A stretch of DNA of 64,000 nucleotides, from contig NZ_FLKM01000007.1 in NCBI RefSeq assembly GCF_900086585.1, positions 124,001-188,000 on the forward strand. Direction: 5' to 3'. Below are positions 1-8,289 of this stretch, piece after piece. The position numbers were made by a program, and so were the translations under genes. The stretch comes from Emergencia timonensis (GTDB lineage: Bacteria; Bacillota; Clostridia; Peptostreptococcales; Anaerovoracaceae). Position 1 is the first letter of the stretch. Each line of letters opens with the position of its first letter. The notes beneath the pieces were generated by a model. The model worked only from the letters and a program-made list of their open reading frames with translations. It was not told the origin of the DNA and ran no database searches.

Positions 1-1229
1 AATTCGTTCCTGATTTTTCTCAACTGCCTAGTCAGCTTATTGATATTATTGATTCTTCTAACCACGGTATAAGCGTTCTCTTCTCTATAAAGAAGAATCC
101 GGTTTAGGGTACCAATCAAATCCTCGCAAAGCATCTCCACTTGTCTTAAAAACTCGCCTTTATCCATGGTAACCAATCCCGCTGGCAACTGGGTTATATC
201 ATAATGGTATTCCATGCCAAATAAGGTCAGCACTTTTTCCGACAGTTGTAGCTTCATCTCGTTCAAGTGAATTTCAAAACCCGCCTCATAGCCAGCGGCC
301 TTCTCTTTGATTGAGTCGACGGTCTTTGATATGGTCTCAAAACGCTGATCCAGTTCCTTATACTCCATATTCATAGCTTTCCAGTAAAAATCTAACTGTG
401 TCAAAGCGCTGGTGATTGCGTCTTTCAATTTTTTCTCTGTGGATTCCTCCAAAATCTCTCTGGCAGATTTCTTGCAGTCTTTGATAATGAATTTCTTCAA
501 TTCCTCCACACCTCTGCCGCTCTTTGCGCTGACTGGAAACATAGTAATTTCTTCTACTTCCATCATCTCGCACAACAACTTTTTGCAGTAGTCCACGTAT
601 GCAGTCAAGTCGTTGTCGTCCACAATATCGGTCTTGTTAATAGCGAAATAAAATTTTCCGGCAAATTCTTTGGTGTTATGTAAAAAGTCGATTTCAATCT
701 GATTAATTGGGCTGTCTACGGATAAAAGAAAAATTACGGCATCACTTTCTTTCATGTAGTGATAGGCCGTCTCAGTATTATTTTTATGAAAAGAGCCGAC
801 TCCTGGTGTGTCCACAAAAGTCAACCCGTTCTTTAGAAACTTTGATGGAGTATGTAAAATAACGGACTCCACGCCTAGCTTGTTGTTGCTATTCTCCTGC
901 TCACTGATGAACTCTGACAGGCGCGAAAATTCCACAGGCTCCACCACTCCATTTTGGTAATGGACCTCTGCTGCCCGTTTGCCGTAGACGACTTTTGTTA
1001 CCGCCGAAGTAACAGGCACAATTCCCACTGGCAAAACATCATCTTCCAAAATCGCATTAGCCAGAGTGCTTTTTCCCCGCTTAAACTGTCCTATCATCGA
1101 CACGGTAACATCCTGATTTTCTAATTTATCAATCAGCATTTTCACGTGCTGTGCCTGTCCGCTGCAGGCCTCATCACCTGAAAGAAGCTGGTATGTTTTC
1201 CTTGCTTGCTCTAATATATTGTTGTTCAT
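1..1229 (-). CDS. Dynamin-like GTPase, 3' part cut by the window edge
   Basis: The reading frame starts at ATG 1229 and stays open to the first base of the window, so the C-terminus is missing. GTPase motifs are clear: P-loop GQFKRGKS about 40 residues in, G3 motif DTPGVGS, and G4 motif NKTD. After the G domain comes a long helical stretch rich in Lys, Glu and Leu. This is the layout of bacterial dynamin-like proteins, which act at membranes in fusion, fission or stress repair. The partner or substrate cannot be told from the sequence. It is transcribed away from the sulfur module. The family call is firm; the cellular role is unknown. Confidence 0.85.
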   Translation of the reverse strand, partial: MNNNILEQARKTYQLLSGDEACSGQAQHVKMLIDKLENQDVTVSMIGQFKRGKSTLANAILEDDVLPVGIVPVTSAVTKVVYGKRAAEVHYQNGVVEPVEFSRLSEFISEQENSNNKLGVESVILHTPSKFLKNGLTFVDTPGVGSFHKNNTETAYHYMKESDAVIFLLSVDSPINQIEIDFLHNTKEFAGKFYFAINKTDIVDDNDLTAYVDYCKKLLCEMMEVEEITMFPVSAKSGRGVEELKKFIIKDCKKSAREILEESTEKKLKDAITSALTQLDFYWKAMNMEYKELDQRFETISKTVDSIKEKAAGYEAGFEIHLNEMKLQLSEKVLTLFGMEYHYDITQLPAGLVTMDKGEFLRQVEMLCEDLIGTLNRILLYREENAYTVVRRINNINKLTRQLRKIRNE

Positions 1230-1514
1230 TTAATTCCTCTCCTAATCTGGAAATTCTTATATGTACCATTCAATGGTTCCTGCCATCTCACTACTTTCAT
1301 TAATTGCGGAATTATTATAACACAAGAAAATTCTATGGGCAAATTTTTATTGCTGATACAGCCTATTCACGATTCGTCTCTAACCGTCTGCAGCTAGCTT
1401 TCGCACATAATATGTGCAGAGCATTTTCAAGAGACAAGTGAACTGCGGGCTGTCGGGTTGCAACTTTACAAGAAAGCTGTCGACGCCTGTATGTAATCAG
1501 TTCCCTAGCCCCCA

Positions 1515-1543
1515 TTGTTTTCCTACTAAACTAGTAGTATAAT
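1515..1543 (+). promoter_or_regulatory. Promoter with embedded palindromic operator upstream of the Rrf2 regulator
   Basis: A -35 box TTGTTT (1515-1520) and a -10 box TATAAT (1538-1543) are 17 bp apart. The spacer is filled by TCCTACTAAACTAGTAGTA (1521-1539), an imperfect palindrome. Nearly the same palindrome lies just after the -10 box of the sulfhydrylase gene (2371-2389). A site in the spacer would block RNA polymerase, so autorepression by the Rrf2 protein is the natural inference. Confidence 0.7.
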
Positions 1544-1808
1544 GGTTCTACCATCTAACGGCGTTCTATCGGCGTTGCCGCACGGAAAGAACCATTGAAT
1601 CATGTGCCACGATTGTATTTTCAAAGGAATGCACATGGTATAATGGTTCTACCATCTAACGGCGTTCTATCGGCGTTGCCGCATGGAAAGAACCATTGAA
1701 TCATGTGCCACGATTGTATTTTCAAAGGAATGCACATGGTATAATGGTTCTACCATCTAACGGCGTTCTAACGGCGTTGCCGCATGGGAGCGTTCATTGA
1801 ATCATGAG
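1541..1808 (+). repeat. Tandem 101-bp repeat, 2.6 copies, in the Rrf2 leader
   Basis: Copies begin at 1541, 1642 and 1743; the last is truncated at about 1808. The first two are almost identical. Each full unit contains a long inverted repeat (AATGGTTCT paired with AGAACCATT), a small CGGC/GCCG hairpin, and a second inverted repeat CATGTGC/GCACATG. The junctions at 1639-1644 and 1740-1745 recreate TGGTATAAT, an extended -10 promoter element. The third copy has lost the right arm of the first inverted repeat. The region 1230-1514 upstream holds nothing else I recognise. Confidence 0.9.
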
Positions 1809-1819
1809 AGGTGATAAAT

Positions 1820-2254
1820 ATGATGAAAATATCAACAAAAGGCCGATATGCTCTTCGAGTTATGATTGACCTTGCTGAAAATAATACGGGAAATTATATC
1901 CCCTTGAAGGACATTGCCGCACGGCAGGATATCTCCGAGAAATATTTGGAGAGTATTATCTCCGCATTGACAAAGGCGCACTTTTTAGAAGGCCTCCGCG
2001 GCAAAGGCGGCGGCTACAAGCTGACACGGGAGCCTGCTCAATACACTGTGGGCAGCATCCTTAAATTGACGGAAGGCAGTCTGGCGCCTGTCGCCTGTCT
2101 TGACGACAATCCCAACAAATGCCCCCGCATATCCTCTTGCAAAACTCTTTCCATGTGGGAAAACTTCTACAAAATGATAGAAGATTACTTTGAAGGAATT
2201 ACATTGGAGGATTTGCTTCATTCACAGACCCCTGGCAATGATTATGTCATATGA
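1820..2254 (+). CDS. Rrf2-family transcriptional regulator (CymR/IscR type)
   Basis: A 144-residue protein with an N-terminal winged helix typical of Rrf2 proteins (KISTKGRYALRVMIDLA; GGYKLTR wing). Three cysteines, C93, C101 and C107, sit where IscR-type members bind an Fe-S cluster; CymR-type cysteine repressors usually lack this trio. ATG 1820 is chosen because GAGAGGTG ends seven bases upstream; an in-frame GTG at 1811 would lie inside that ribosome binding site. The gene precedes O-acetylhomoserine sulfhydrylase and cysK, so control of sulfur assimilation is likely. The shared palindrome at 1521 and 2371 is the probable operator. Whether it senses Fe-S status or cysteine is open. Confidence 0.88.
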   Translation: MMKISTKGRYALRVMIDLAENNTGNYIPLKDIAARQDISEKYLESIISALTKAHFLEGLRGKGGGYKLTREPAQYTVGSILKLTEGSLAPVACLDDNPNKCPRISSCKTLSMWENFYKMIEDYFEGITLEDLLHSQTPGNDYVI

Positions 2255-2341
2255 TACCCCTTGCGTCCTTCATCAGCGTGGTCATTATCGGTCTGTCTTC
2301 TGCTCTTTTCACAAACAGTTTTATCAAATTCTATTTTCCTA

Positions 2342-2389
2342 TTGACATGATAGGTTTTTAGAAGTATAATTCCTATTAATCTAGTAGGA
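2342..2389 (+). promoter_or_regulatory. Consensus promoter and operator of the sulfhydrylase gene
   Basis: TTGACA (2342-2347), a 17-bp spacer and TATAAT (2365-2370) form a perfect housekeeping promoter. It is followed at once by the 19-bp imperfect palindrome TCCTATTAATCTAGTAGGA (2371-2389), which covers the expected transcription start. A perfect promoter with an operator on +1 implies strong expression when derepressed. Confidence 0.8.
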
Positions 2390-2410
2390 ATATAGGAAAG
2401 GATGACGAAC

Positions 2411-3700
2411 ATGACAAAGAACACATATCAATTTGAAACATTACAACTTCACGCAGGGCAGGAGAATCCTGATCCAGCTACTGATGCAAGGGCGGTTCCA
2501 ATCTATGCGACGACTTCTTATGTATTTAAGGATTCCGTCCAGGCGGCTGGCAGATTCAACCTGACAGAAAGCGGCAACATCTATTCCAGGCTCATGAACC
2601 CGACGTCTGATGTATTTGAGCAAAGGATTGCGGCTCTCGAAGGCGGCAGCGCAGCTTTGGCCGTCAGCTCAGGCGCGGCAGCTATCACCTACGCAATACA
2701 AAACATTACCAGAACCGGCGACCACATCGTATCCTCCGGCAGCCTGTACGGAGGGACTTACAATCTCTTCGCCAACACTCTGGCCGACTGCGGTCTCACA
2801 ACTACCTTCGTAGATGGCAGCAACCCCGATAACTTTGCCCATGCCATCAGGGAAAACAGCAAAGCCATTTATCTGGAATCACTGGGCAATCCCAACTCCG
2901 ATATTATAGATTTGGAAGCAGTGTCGAGAATCGCTCATCAAAACGGAATTCCGGTCATCGTAGATAATACCTTTGCTACGCCGTATTTATTTCGTCCATT
3001 AGAGCACGGAGCTGATATCGTCGTCCACTCAGCGACCAAATTTATCGGCGGTCATGGAACGGTTATGGGCGGTGTCATCGTAGACGGCGGAACTTTTGAC
3101 TGGTCCGCAAATGATAAGTTTCCCGGACTCAGTCAGGCAAACCCGTCTTACCACGGCATCAAATTTACCGATGCTTGCGGCAGTCTGGCCTATGTCATGA
3201 AAATCCGCACTACTTTGCTCAGAGATACGGGCGCTTGTTTGTCGCCGTTCAATTCTTTCCTGCTGCTGCAGGGACTGGAGACGTTGTCCCTCCGCGTGGA
3301 ACGTCACGTCAGCAATGCCCTGCAGGTGGTGGATTTTCTGTCAAAACACCCGCTGGTAGAAAAGGTGCACCACCCTTCCCTGGCTGCAGGCAGGGAAAAA
3401 CAGTTGTATGACGCCTACTACCCAAATGGCGGCGGCTCTATCTTTACCTTTGAATTAAAGGGAGACGAAGAGAAGGCGAAAAAGTTTACAGAATCCCTAA
3501 AGCTGTTTTCTCTTCTCGCCAACGTAGCAGACATGAAGTCCCTGGTCATTCATCCTGCGTCCACCACCCATTCCCAGCTTTCCCGCGAAGAACTGCTGGC
3601 AGCAGGCATCAAGCCGACCACGATCCGGCTCTCTGTCGGTACGGAACACATCGACGATATTATCTGCGACCTAACACAAGGCTTTGATGCGGTAAAGTGA
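2411..3700 (+). CDS. O-acetylhomoserine sulfhydrylase (Cys/Met metabolism PLP enzyme)
   Basis: PLP-dependent enzyme of about 429 residues that joins O-acetylhomoserine with sulfide (or methanethiol) to give homocysteine (or methionine). The opening [10 protein letters not shown] and the [10 protein letters not shown] segment are typical of the MetY branch. The PLP lysine is in [14 protein letters not shown] near residue 210. ATG 2411 is preferred over ATG 2402 because the AGGAAAGG ribosome binding site nearly touches the earlier codon. It sits between a sulfur-type Rrf2 regulator and cysK. Cystathionine gamma-synthase or lyase is a less likely alternative, given the length and signature. Confidence 0.88.
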   Translation: MTKNTYQFETLQLHAGQENPDPATDARAVPIYATTSYVFKDSVQAAGRFNLTESGNIYSRLMNPTSDVFEQRIAALEGGSAALAVSSGAAAITYAIQNITRTGDHIVSSGSLYGGTYNLFANTLADCGLTTTFVDGSNPDNFAHAIRENSKAIYLESLGNPNSDIIDLEAVSRIAHQNGIPVIVDNTFATPYLFRPLEHGADIVVHSATKFIGGHGTVMGGVIVDGGTFDWSANDKFPGLSQANPSYHGIKFTDACGSLAYVMKIRTTLLRDTGACLSPFNSFLLLQGLETLSLRVERHVSNALQVVDFLSKHPLVEKVHHPSLAAGREKQLYDAYYPNGGGSIFTFELKGDEEKAKKFTESLKLFSLLANVADMKSLVIHPASTTHSQLSREELLAAGIKPTTIRLSVGTEHIDDIICDLTQGFDAVK

Positions 3701-3828
3701 ATGCATCGCGGAACCAAATATCGCTAATCGCTGGAGATGGACGGTGCTTTATAAGATATATCTATTGAAATATACAGGAATATGTCTTGCAGACGATATT
3801 TCCGATGTTATAAAAGGAGATTATAATC

Positions 3829-4764
3829 ATGAAAAGAATTTATCAATCAGCAGATCAGCTGGCAGGCGGTACACCGCTGCTGCAGCTGTCCAATATAGAA
3901 AAGGAGCTTCATCTAAAAGCCTCCGTCATAGCGAAGCTGGAAATGCTCAATCCAGCCGGCTCCGTCAAAGACAGGATTGCCAAAGCCATGATTGAGGATG
4001 CTGAGAGCAAAGGTTTCCTAAAACCCGGCGCTACGATTATAGAGCCGACCAGCGGCAACACTGGAATCGGCCTTTCTGCCATGGCCGCAGCCAAGGGCTA
4101 CAAGGCAGTCATCGTCATGCCGGAAACCATGTCAGCCGAGAGGCGGGCTTTGATGAAAGCCTATGGCGCAGAACTGGTATTAACGGATGGTTCTAAAGGA
4201 ATGAAAGGCGCCATCGCCAAGGCGGAAGAACTGGCCGCAGAGATACCTGGAGCCTTCATCCCCGGCCAGTTCGACAACGCTGCAAATCCAAAGGTGCACA
4301 GAGAGACGACCGGACCTGAAATCTGGCAGGATACCGATGGAGAAGTCGATATCTTTGTCGCTGGAATCGGAACCGGTGGCACCATTACGGGTGTCGGTGA
4401 ATACCTCAAAGCCAAGAACCCGCAGATCAAAATCGTCGCCGTTGAGCCGGCAGCTTCTCCCCTGCTCTCAAAGGGCACAGCCGGTCCCCACAAGATCCAG
4501 GGCATCGGCGCAGGTTTTGTCCCATCTGTTCTCAATACAGATATCTACGATGAAATTTTTGTAGTCGAGAACGAAGACGCCTTTGCAACCGGCAGACTGC
4601 TAGGCCAGACAGAAGGTCTGTTGGCTGGGATATCTTCTGGCGCAGCTCTCTTTGCGGCATTACAGCTGGCCCAGCGGGCGGAAAACGAAGGGAAGAATAT
4701 TGTGGTCTTGCTGCCTGACAGCGGGGACCGCTATCTCTCCACCCCACTCTTCTCTGACAAATAA
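3829..4764 (+). CDS. cysK: Cysteine synthase A (O-acetylserine sulfhydrylase)
   Basis: A 311-residue PLP enzyme making cysteine from O-acetylserine and sulfide. The PLP lysine is K47 in NPAGSVKDR. The substrate loop [10 protein letters not shown] and phosphate loop [10 protein letters not shown] are intact, as is the C-terminal [22 protein letters not shown] lies at good distance from ATG 3829. The 128-bp gap after the sulfhydrylase shows no convincing terminator or second operator, so the two may be co-transcribed. With its neighbour it lets the cell route sulfide to both cysteine and homocysteine. Confidence 0.95.
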   Translation: MKRIYQSADQLAGGTPLLQLSNIEKELHLKASVIAKLEMLNPAGSVKDRIAKAMIEDAESKGFLKPGATIIEPTSGNTGIGLSAMAAAKGYKAVIVMPETMSAERRALMKAYGAELVLTDGSKGMKGAIAKAEELAAEIPGAFIPGQFDNAANPKVHRETTGPEIWQDTDGEVDIFVAGIGTGGTITGVGEYLKAKNPQIKIVAVEPAASPLLSKGTAGPHKIQGIGAGFVPSVLNTDIYDEIFVVENEDAFATGRLLGQTEGLLAGISSGAALFAALQLAQRAENEGKNIVVLLPDSGDRYLSTPLFSDK

Positions 4765-4814
4765 TTTGAAGATTAGAGAATAGACCAAGCTCTTTCCTAA
4801 TACATATTAACATA

Positions 4815-6170
4815 TTGAAAAAGCATGGTGTTTATATGTTCTTAGGAAAAGTAAAGCAAAATATCATCGTTCTGGCGGTATCTAATTTGATCATCGGCCT
4901 GATCGAGTTCATATTTAATATGTATCTGTCTCGAATTTTCGGTGCAGAAGGTTTGGGACTGCTCAGTCTGGTCTCACCGATCAACTGTCTGTTCCTCTCC
5001 TTCATGACCGAAGGGTTGGTGGTCACCATATCAAAAATATCGGCGAAACACCAGCATTTCCGAAACTATGCAGAGATGGATGTCAGCATCAAAATCTCCA
5101 CGGCATTCAGTTTTTTGTGGTCCCTGTTCCTGGTGGGCGTCGTTTTTCTGACGGCAAAACCCATTGCGACCTGGTTTCTGGGAGATTCTTCACTGACCTA
5201 TACAATCCTGGCAACTTGTCCGCTGATGATTCTCATGTCCATATCTAATATCGTCAAAGGACATTTTCTCGGTCTAGCCAAGATCAAAGTTCCCTCAGCC
5301 ATCAATATCAGCGAAAAGATCCTCAGGTTTCCCATTCTGTACTGCCTGATCAAATTCTGTCTCAACAAAACGTCTTTTCCTCCTGTTACGCTGATTTATC
5401 TCTGCTACGCTATCGGCGAAATGCAGAGCGTATTGTTCCTGATGATTTACTATAAGAAAACAAAACCGAAAGTTCCCCCACTAAAGATGAAATTTGAATT
5501 AGTCGGCAGCACATTAAAACCTTTGATCAAAGGCGCCACCCCAATTTGCCTGACACAGTGCCTGATGGAATTCGTCAACGCTTTTTCCTCCGTTATCGTA
5601 AAATCGAGGCTTTGCTCCATCGGCTACACTGCCGCTGAAGCTTTGACTCTGATGGGCAAGTACAAAGGCATGGTTTTTCCTTTGATGAACTATCCGATGA
5701 TTTTAGTAGCCTCCACTTGTTCCATCGTCGTGCCGAAGATATCTACCATGATGGCTACGGGAAAATCTTATCATGGAAACAGATTGATTCACAGAGCGCT
5801 GTTGACGGCTCTTGCTATCGGAATGCTCACAGGAATCATTTTCTGGTTTTTAGCTGATGAGATGGGTATGTTTTTCTATAAGAGAAATGACTTGACTTGG
5901 ATGATCAGGCTGGCTGGCCTCTGTGCCCCTCTGCTGTACGTCACCGGCACGACCACAAGTCTTATGATCAGTATCGGTCAAGAAGCACAGTCCTTCCGCA
6001 ATTCTTTGTTCCAACAGCTGCTGCTTTTGATCTGTCTCATTATTTTTACGGGTATTCCATCCCTTAATATATATGGCTACATAGTAGCAATTGCGATATC
6101 CAATATAGTACTCCTAATAAGAAATATGCATTCGCTTAATCTACACCGAAGCGCCCAAACTTCTTCGTAA
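4815..6170 (+). CDS. Polysaccharide/lipid flippase of the MOP superfamily (SpoVB-like)
   Basis: About 450 residues with some 12-14 hydrophobic segments and the arrangement of MATE/Wzx/SpoVB-type flippases (FNMYLSRIFGAEGLGLLSLVSP near the N-terminus). Such proteins move lipid-linked cell-wall or spore-cortex precursors across the membrane. The start is uncertain: TTG 4815 and ATG 4836 are in frame and neither has a good ribosome binding site. It follows cysK by 50 bp, but no functional link is evident. The SpoVB subfamily assignment is tentative; the superfamily is fairly sure. Confidence 0.75.
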   Translation: MKKHGVYMFLGKVKQNIIVLAVSNLIIGLIEFIFNMYLSRIFGAEGLGLLSLVSPINCLFLSFMTEGLVVTISKISAKHQHFRNYAEMDVSIKISTAFSFLWSLFLVGVVFLTAKPIATWFLGDSSLTYTILATCPLMILMSISNIVKGHFLGLAKIKVPSAINISEKILRFPILYCLIKFCLNKTSFPPVTLIYLCYAIGEMQSVLFLMIYYKKTKPKVPPLKMKFELVGSTLKPLIKGATPICLTQCLMEFVNAFSSVIVKSRLCSIGYTAAEALTLMGKYKGMVFPLMNYPMILVASTCSIVVPKISTMMATGKSYHGNRLIHRALLTALAIGMLTGIIFWFLADEMGMFFYKRNDLTWMIRLAGLCAPLLYVTGTTTSLMISIGQEAQSFRNSLFQQLLLLICLIIFTGIPSLNIYGYIVAIAISNIVLLIRNMHSLNLHRSAQTSS

Positions 6171-6271
6171 AATCATCACACTGCGGCGTTATACTGATAT
6201 TGTCAAAAGGAGATAGGTTACGCACAAACTTTTGAACGTTCTTTCTTAATTAAATACTAAATATCGCAGGC

Positions 6272-6298
6272 AGAATCCCCGTCCAAGTGGCGGGGATT
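6272..6298 (+). terminator. Rho-independent terminator after the flippase gene
   Basis: AATCCCCG (6272-6279) pairs with CGGGGATT (6289-6296) around a 9-nt loop, followed by further T residues. It ends the plus-strand sulfur/flippase block. Confidence 0.8.
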
Positions 6299-6346
6299 TT
6301 GCTGTGCCCTACTGTTTTGCTGAGTATATGAATGACGGCTTGTCCG

Positions 6347-6898
6347 TCAAATTTGCACATACTTATTGAGTTTGTGTTGCAGTAACGTCATTATTTTCAA
6401 TTCATCCAATGCGTCAGTGAGCGCATTATGCTGTTCACAGTATGTCACATCATCGCTAAGTAACCTCAAAATGGCTTCGACCCCATAGCCCCGCTTTAGT
6501 CGGCCTGTACCATAGCAATCAAAGTCTTTTGAAATTTTCGGATTATGCTGCCTGTACGCAGCTAACTTCATGATATCATACCAAGCAAAAGATGACAGCT
6601 CTGGCAGATGCCGATAGTCAAAGGTAGCATTGTAGGCGAAAATGTCAGTAACTCCATATTCTTCAAAGCAGCCTTTCAAATGGTATATAGCATTTTTCCG
6701 TGAACATTCAAAGTTCATTTTCTCATTTTTAAAAAACAAGGTGTGTGAGAACATCCCTCCAGCCTTATACTCAGGTGTTATGATGTAGTACCTTGAAGAA
6801 ACAGGTTCAAATGAATTGGAATCTGCAATAACCACTCCTATTGACATTACTTCATCATGCCAGTTAGTTTCTGTGTCAATGACTGCAAAATATGCCAT
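6347..6898 (-). CDS. DEDDh 3'-5' exonuclease
   Basis: A 183-residue stand-alone exonuclease of the DnaQ (polymerase III epsilon-like) superfamily. Visible catalytic residues are D8 and E10 in AVIDTET, an Asp in NATFDYRHL, and His/Asp in HNALTDALDE, making the DEDDh set complete. A strong AAAGGAGGA precedes ATG 6898. No polymerase or other domain is attached, so it is likely an RNA or DNA trimming enzyme rather than a replicative proofreader. The gene stands alone between the terminator at 6272 and the tRNA region. Confidence 0.85.
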   Translation of the reverse strand: MAYFAVIDTETNWHDEVMSIGVVIADSNSFEPVSSRYYIITPEYKAGGMFSHTLFFKNEKMNFECSRKNAIYHLKGCFEEYGVTDIFAYNATFDYRHLPELSSFAWYDIMKLAAYRQHNPKISKDFDCYGTGRLKRGYGVEAILRLLSDDVTYCEQHNALTDALDELKIMTLLQHKLNKYVQI

Positions 6899-7110
6899 CT
6901 GCTTTCCTCCTTTGATGCGTAATACTTATTCAAAAAGTCTTAGGTAATCGTTCTGTTCTCTACATATTACCATGATAGTTGCAGGCTTGCAATTAGGAAG
7001 TTCCTGGTTCTGTTACGGATATACAAAAGGCACTGAAAGCGCATCAGGACAATTGTAGGACAAAAACTGGTGATGGAGTATCCATAAAATTAGATTTGTT
7101 TATAAATAAT

Positions 7111-7459
7111 CAGTCGGTTCGCACCGCTCGCTGCGAATCCTTCCACTGGAAGCATTCGCTTACTCTCGCGCCCTTTCGGGTTCGAGTCCCCTCTCTTATT
7201 TACACAAACAAAATCGACAGACCCTATCGGTCTGTCGATTTTATTTAATGGAGCATAGGGGGCTTTGCAGATTGTTTCCAATCTGCCGTCCTTCACCTCC
7301 TCTTTCAGTCGGTTCGCACCGCTCGCTGCGAATCCTTCCACTGGAAGCATTCGCTTACTCTCGCGCCCTTTCGGGTTCGAGCCCCCTTTCTTATTTACAC
7401 AAACAAAATCGACAGACCCTGTCGGTCTGTCGATTTTGTTTAATGGAGCATAGGGGGCT
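7111..7459 (-). repeat. Tandem segmental duplication downstream of tRNA-Ala, including the tRNA 3' end
   Basis: Two near-identical blocks, 7111-7264 and 7306-7459, lie 195 bp apart. Read on the minus strand, each starts with the last 16 or so nucleotides of tRNA-Ala (AGCCCCCTATGCTCCA), then a long terminator hairpin, then a GC-rich segment with an inverted T-arm-like GGCTCGAACCC and a GACGGCAGA core. A long open frame runs through it, but it is built from repeats and overlaps the tRNA tail, so I do not call it a gene. The remaining sequence from 6899 to 7110 holds nothing I can name. Confidence 0.85.
7402..7440 (-). terminator. tRNA-Ala terminator hairpin
   Basis: A perfect 17-bp stem (7402-7418 with 7424-7440; core AAAATCGACAGACC) with a 5-nt loop lies just after the tRNA on the minus strand. 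A second version occurs at 7210-7242 as part of the duplicated flank. The A/T-rich base gives a T-rich end in either direction. Confidence 0.8.
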
Positions 7460-7516
7460 CGAACCCCTGACCCCCACACTGCCAGTGTGGTGCGCTCCCA
7501 GCTGCGCTAATGCCCC
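7444..7516 (-). tRNA. tRNA-Ala (anticodon GGC)
   Basis: A 73-nt cloverleaf starting GGGGCAT and ending ATGCTCC plus discriminator A. The anticodon loop CTGGCAG gives anticodon GGC (reads GCC, alanine). The D arm has AGCTGGGAGCGC and the T arm GGGGTTCGAGCCCC. The CCA tail is not encoded. The acceptor stem has one G-U pair. Confidence 0.95.
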
Positions 7517-7686
7517 AGATCAAGTATTTTTACACTTACAAAGTTGATTATATGATATTCGTTTTTATAATGCAAGTCCTTTCTTAATTTTTTTAATAAA
7601 TTTCTAAAATAAAAGCAGCTAAATACGAAGACAAGATGTCAAAAATGCCGGCACTGTATTCAGTACCGGCAATTCTAATCTTAGAC

Positions 7687-8211
7687 TTAAATTAGTTTTA
7701 CTGTGCTTGCTGTGCCAATCCTGTGCACGATCAGCTGCGACGTATTACCGCCAATGATAAACTGACCTGGCGTAAACGCCTGCACTGTCACCTGTAAATT
7801 ATCGCCAACATTCAGCAGCACCACTGCTCTGCGGGATATCTCGTATAAATTATCAGGCGCCATGGTAATATGGGCGATGGAATTCAAAATCGGCGTTCCA
7901 TTGACTGTTACAGCCGTGTCGTACTGGCCTGCAACTGAAGCAGACGCACCGCTGAAATCATAATAGACTTCGTAGTAGCCCGCTTCATACACTGTCAATG
8001 TTCCTGGTGTAATCCTATAGGGATCGAGTTCAATACTTCCTGGCTCAAAAGAAAAATTCCCTTGTGTCGGCGATTGCTGATCGAATAGAACCGGCACGAT
8101 CTGACCAATTTCAGTTGTGACAACTGGATAGCCAGTAATCGTGTGCATACCGCTGAAAACCCCCATAATACCAGAATTGGTACTACAAACACATGGAGAA
8201 ATAGGGTCCAT
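7687..8211 (-). CDS. BclA C-terminal-like (C1q/TNF jelly-roll) surface protein
   Basis: A 174-residue protein resembling the C-terminal trimeric jelly-roll of BclA-type exosporium glycoproteins: beta-rich and ending in a typical strand series (ISRRAVVLLNVGDNLQVTV, LIVHRIG). No collagen-like Gly-X-Y repeat is present; the globular domain stands almost alone after a short MDPISPCVCS leader. ATG 8211 is used because AGGAGG sits at 8219-8224; an upstream in-frame ATG at 8241 lacks one. There is no signal peptide, as expected for spore-coat assembly from the mother cell. A spore-surface role is an inference. Confidence 0.65.
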   Translation of the reverse strand: MDPISPCVCSTNSGIMGVFSGMHTITGYPVVTTEIGQIVPVLFDQQSPTQGNFSFEPGSIELDPYRITPGTLTVYEAGYYEVYYDFSGASASVAGQYDTAVTVNGTPILNSIAHITMAPDNLYEISRRAVVLLNVGDNLQVTVQAFTPGQFIIGGNTSQLIVHRIGTASTVKLI

Positions 8212-8289
8212 GGCAAAACCTCCTGTTTGCTTTAAAAGCAATAACAGTATATGCTTTTACTGCAAGTCTCGTGCGTATTTCATCATATC

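Noticed and set aside
1261..1295. A possible fourth, diverged copy of the 101-bp repeat near AATGGTTCCTGCCATCT
   Set aside because: Similarity covers only about 15 bases and the rest of the unit is missing.
7200..7440. CRISPR-like appearance of repeated blocks around 7.1-7.5 kb
   Set aside because: Only two long copies with internal hairpins, no short unique spacers and no cas genes.
7090..7479. A 129-codon open frame on the minus strand downstream of tRNA-Ala
   Set aside because: It overlaps the tRNA 3' part, runs through two terminators and consists of two copies of the same non-coding repeat; no ribosome binding site or protein signature.
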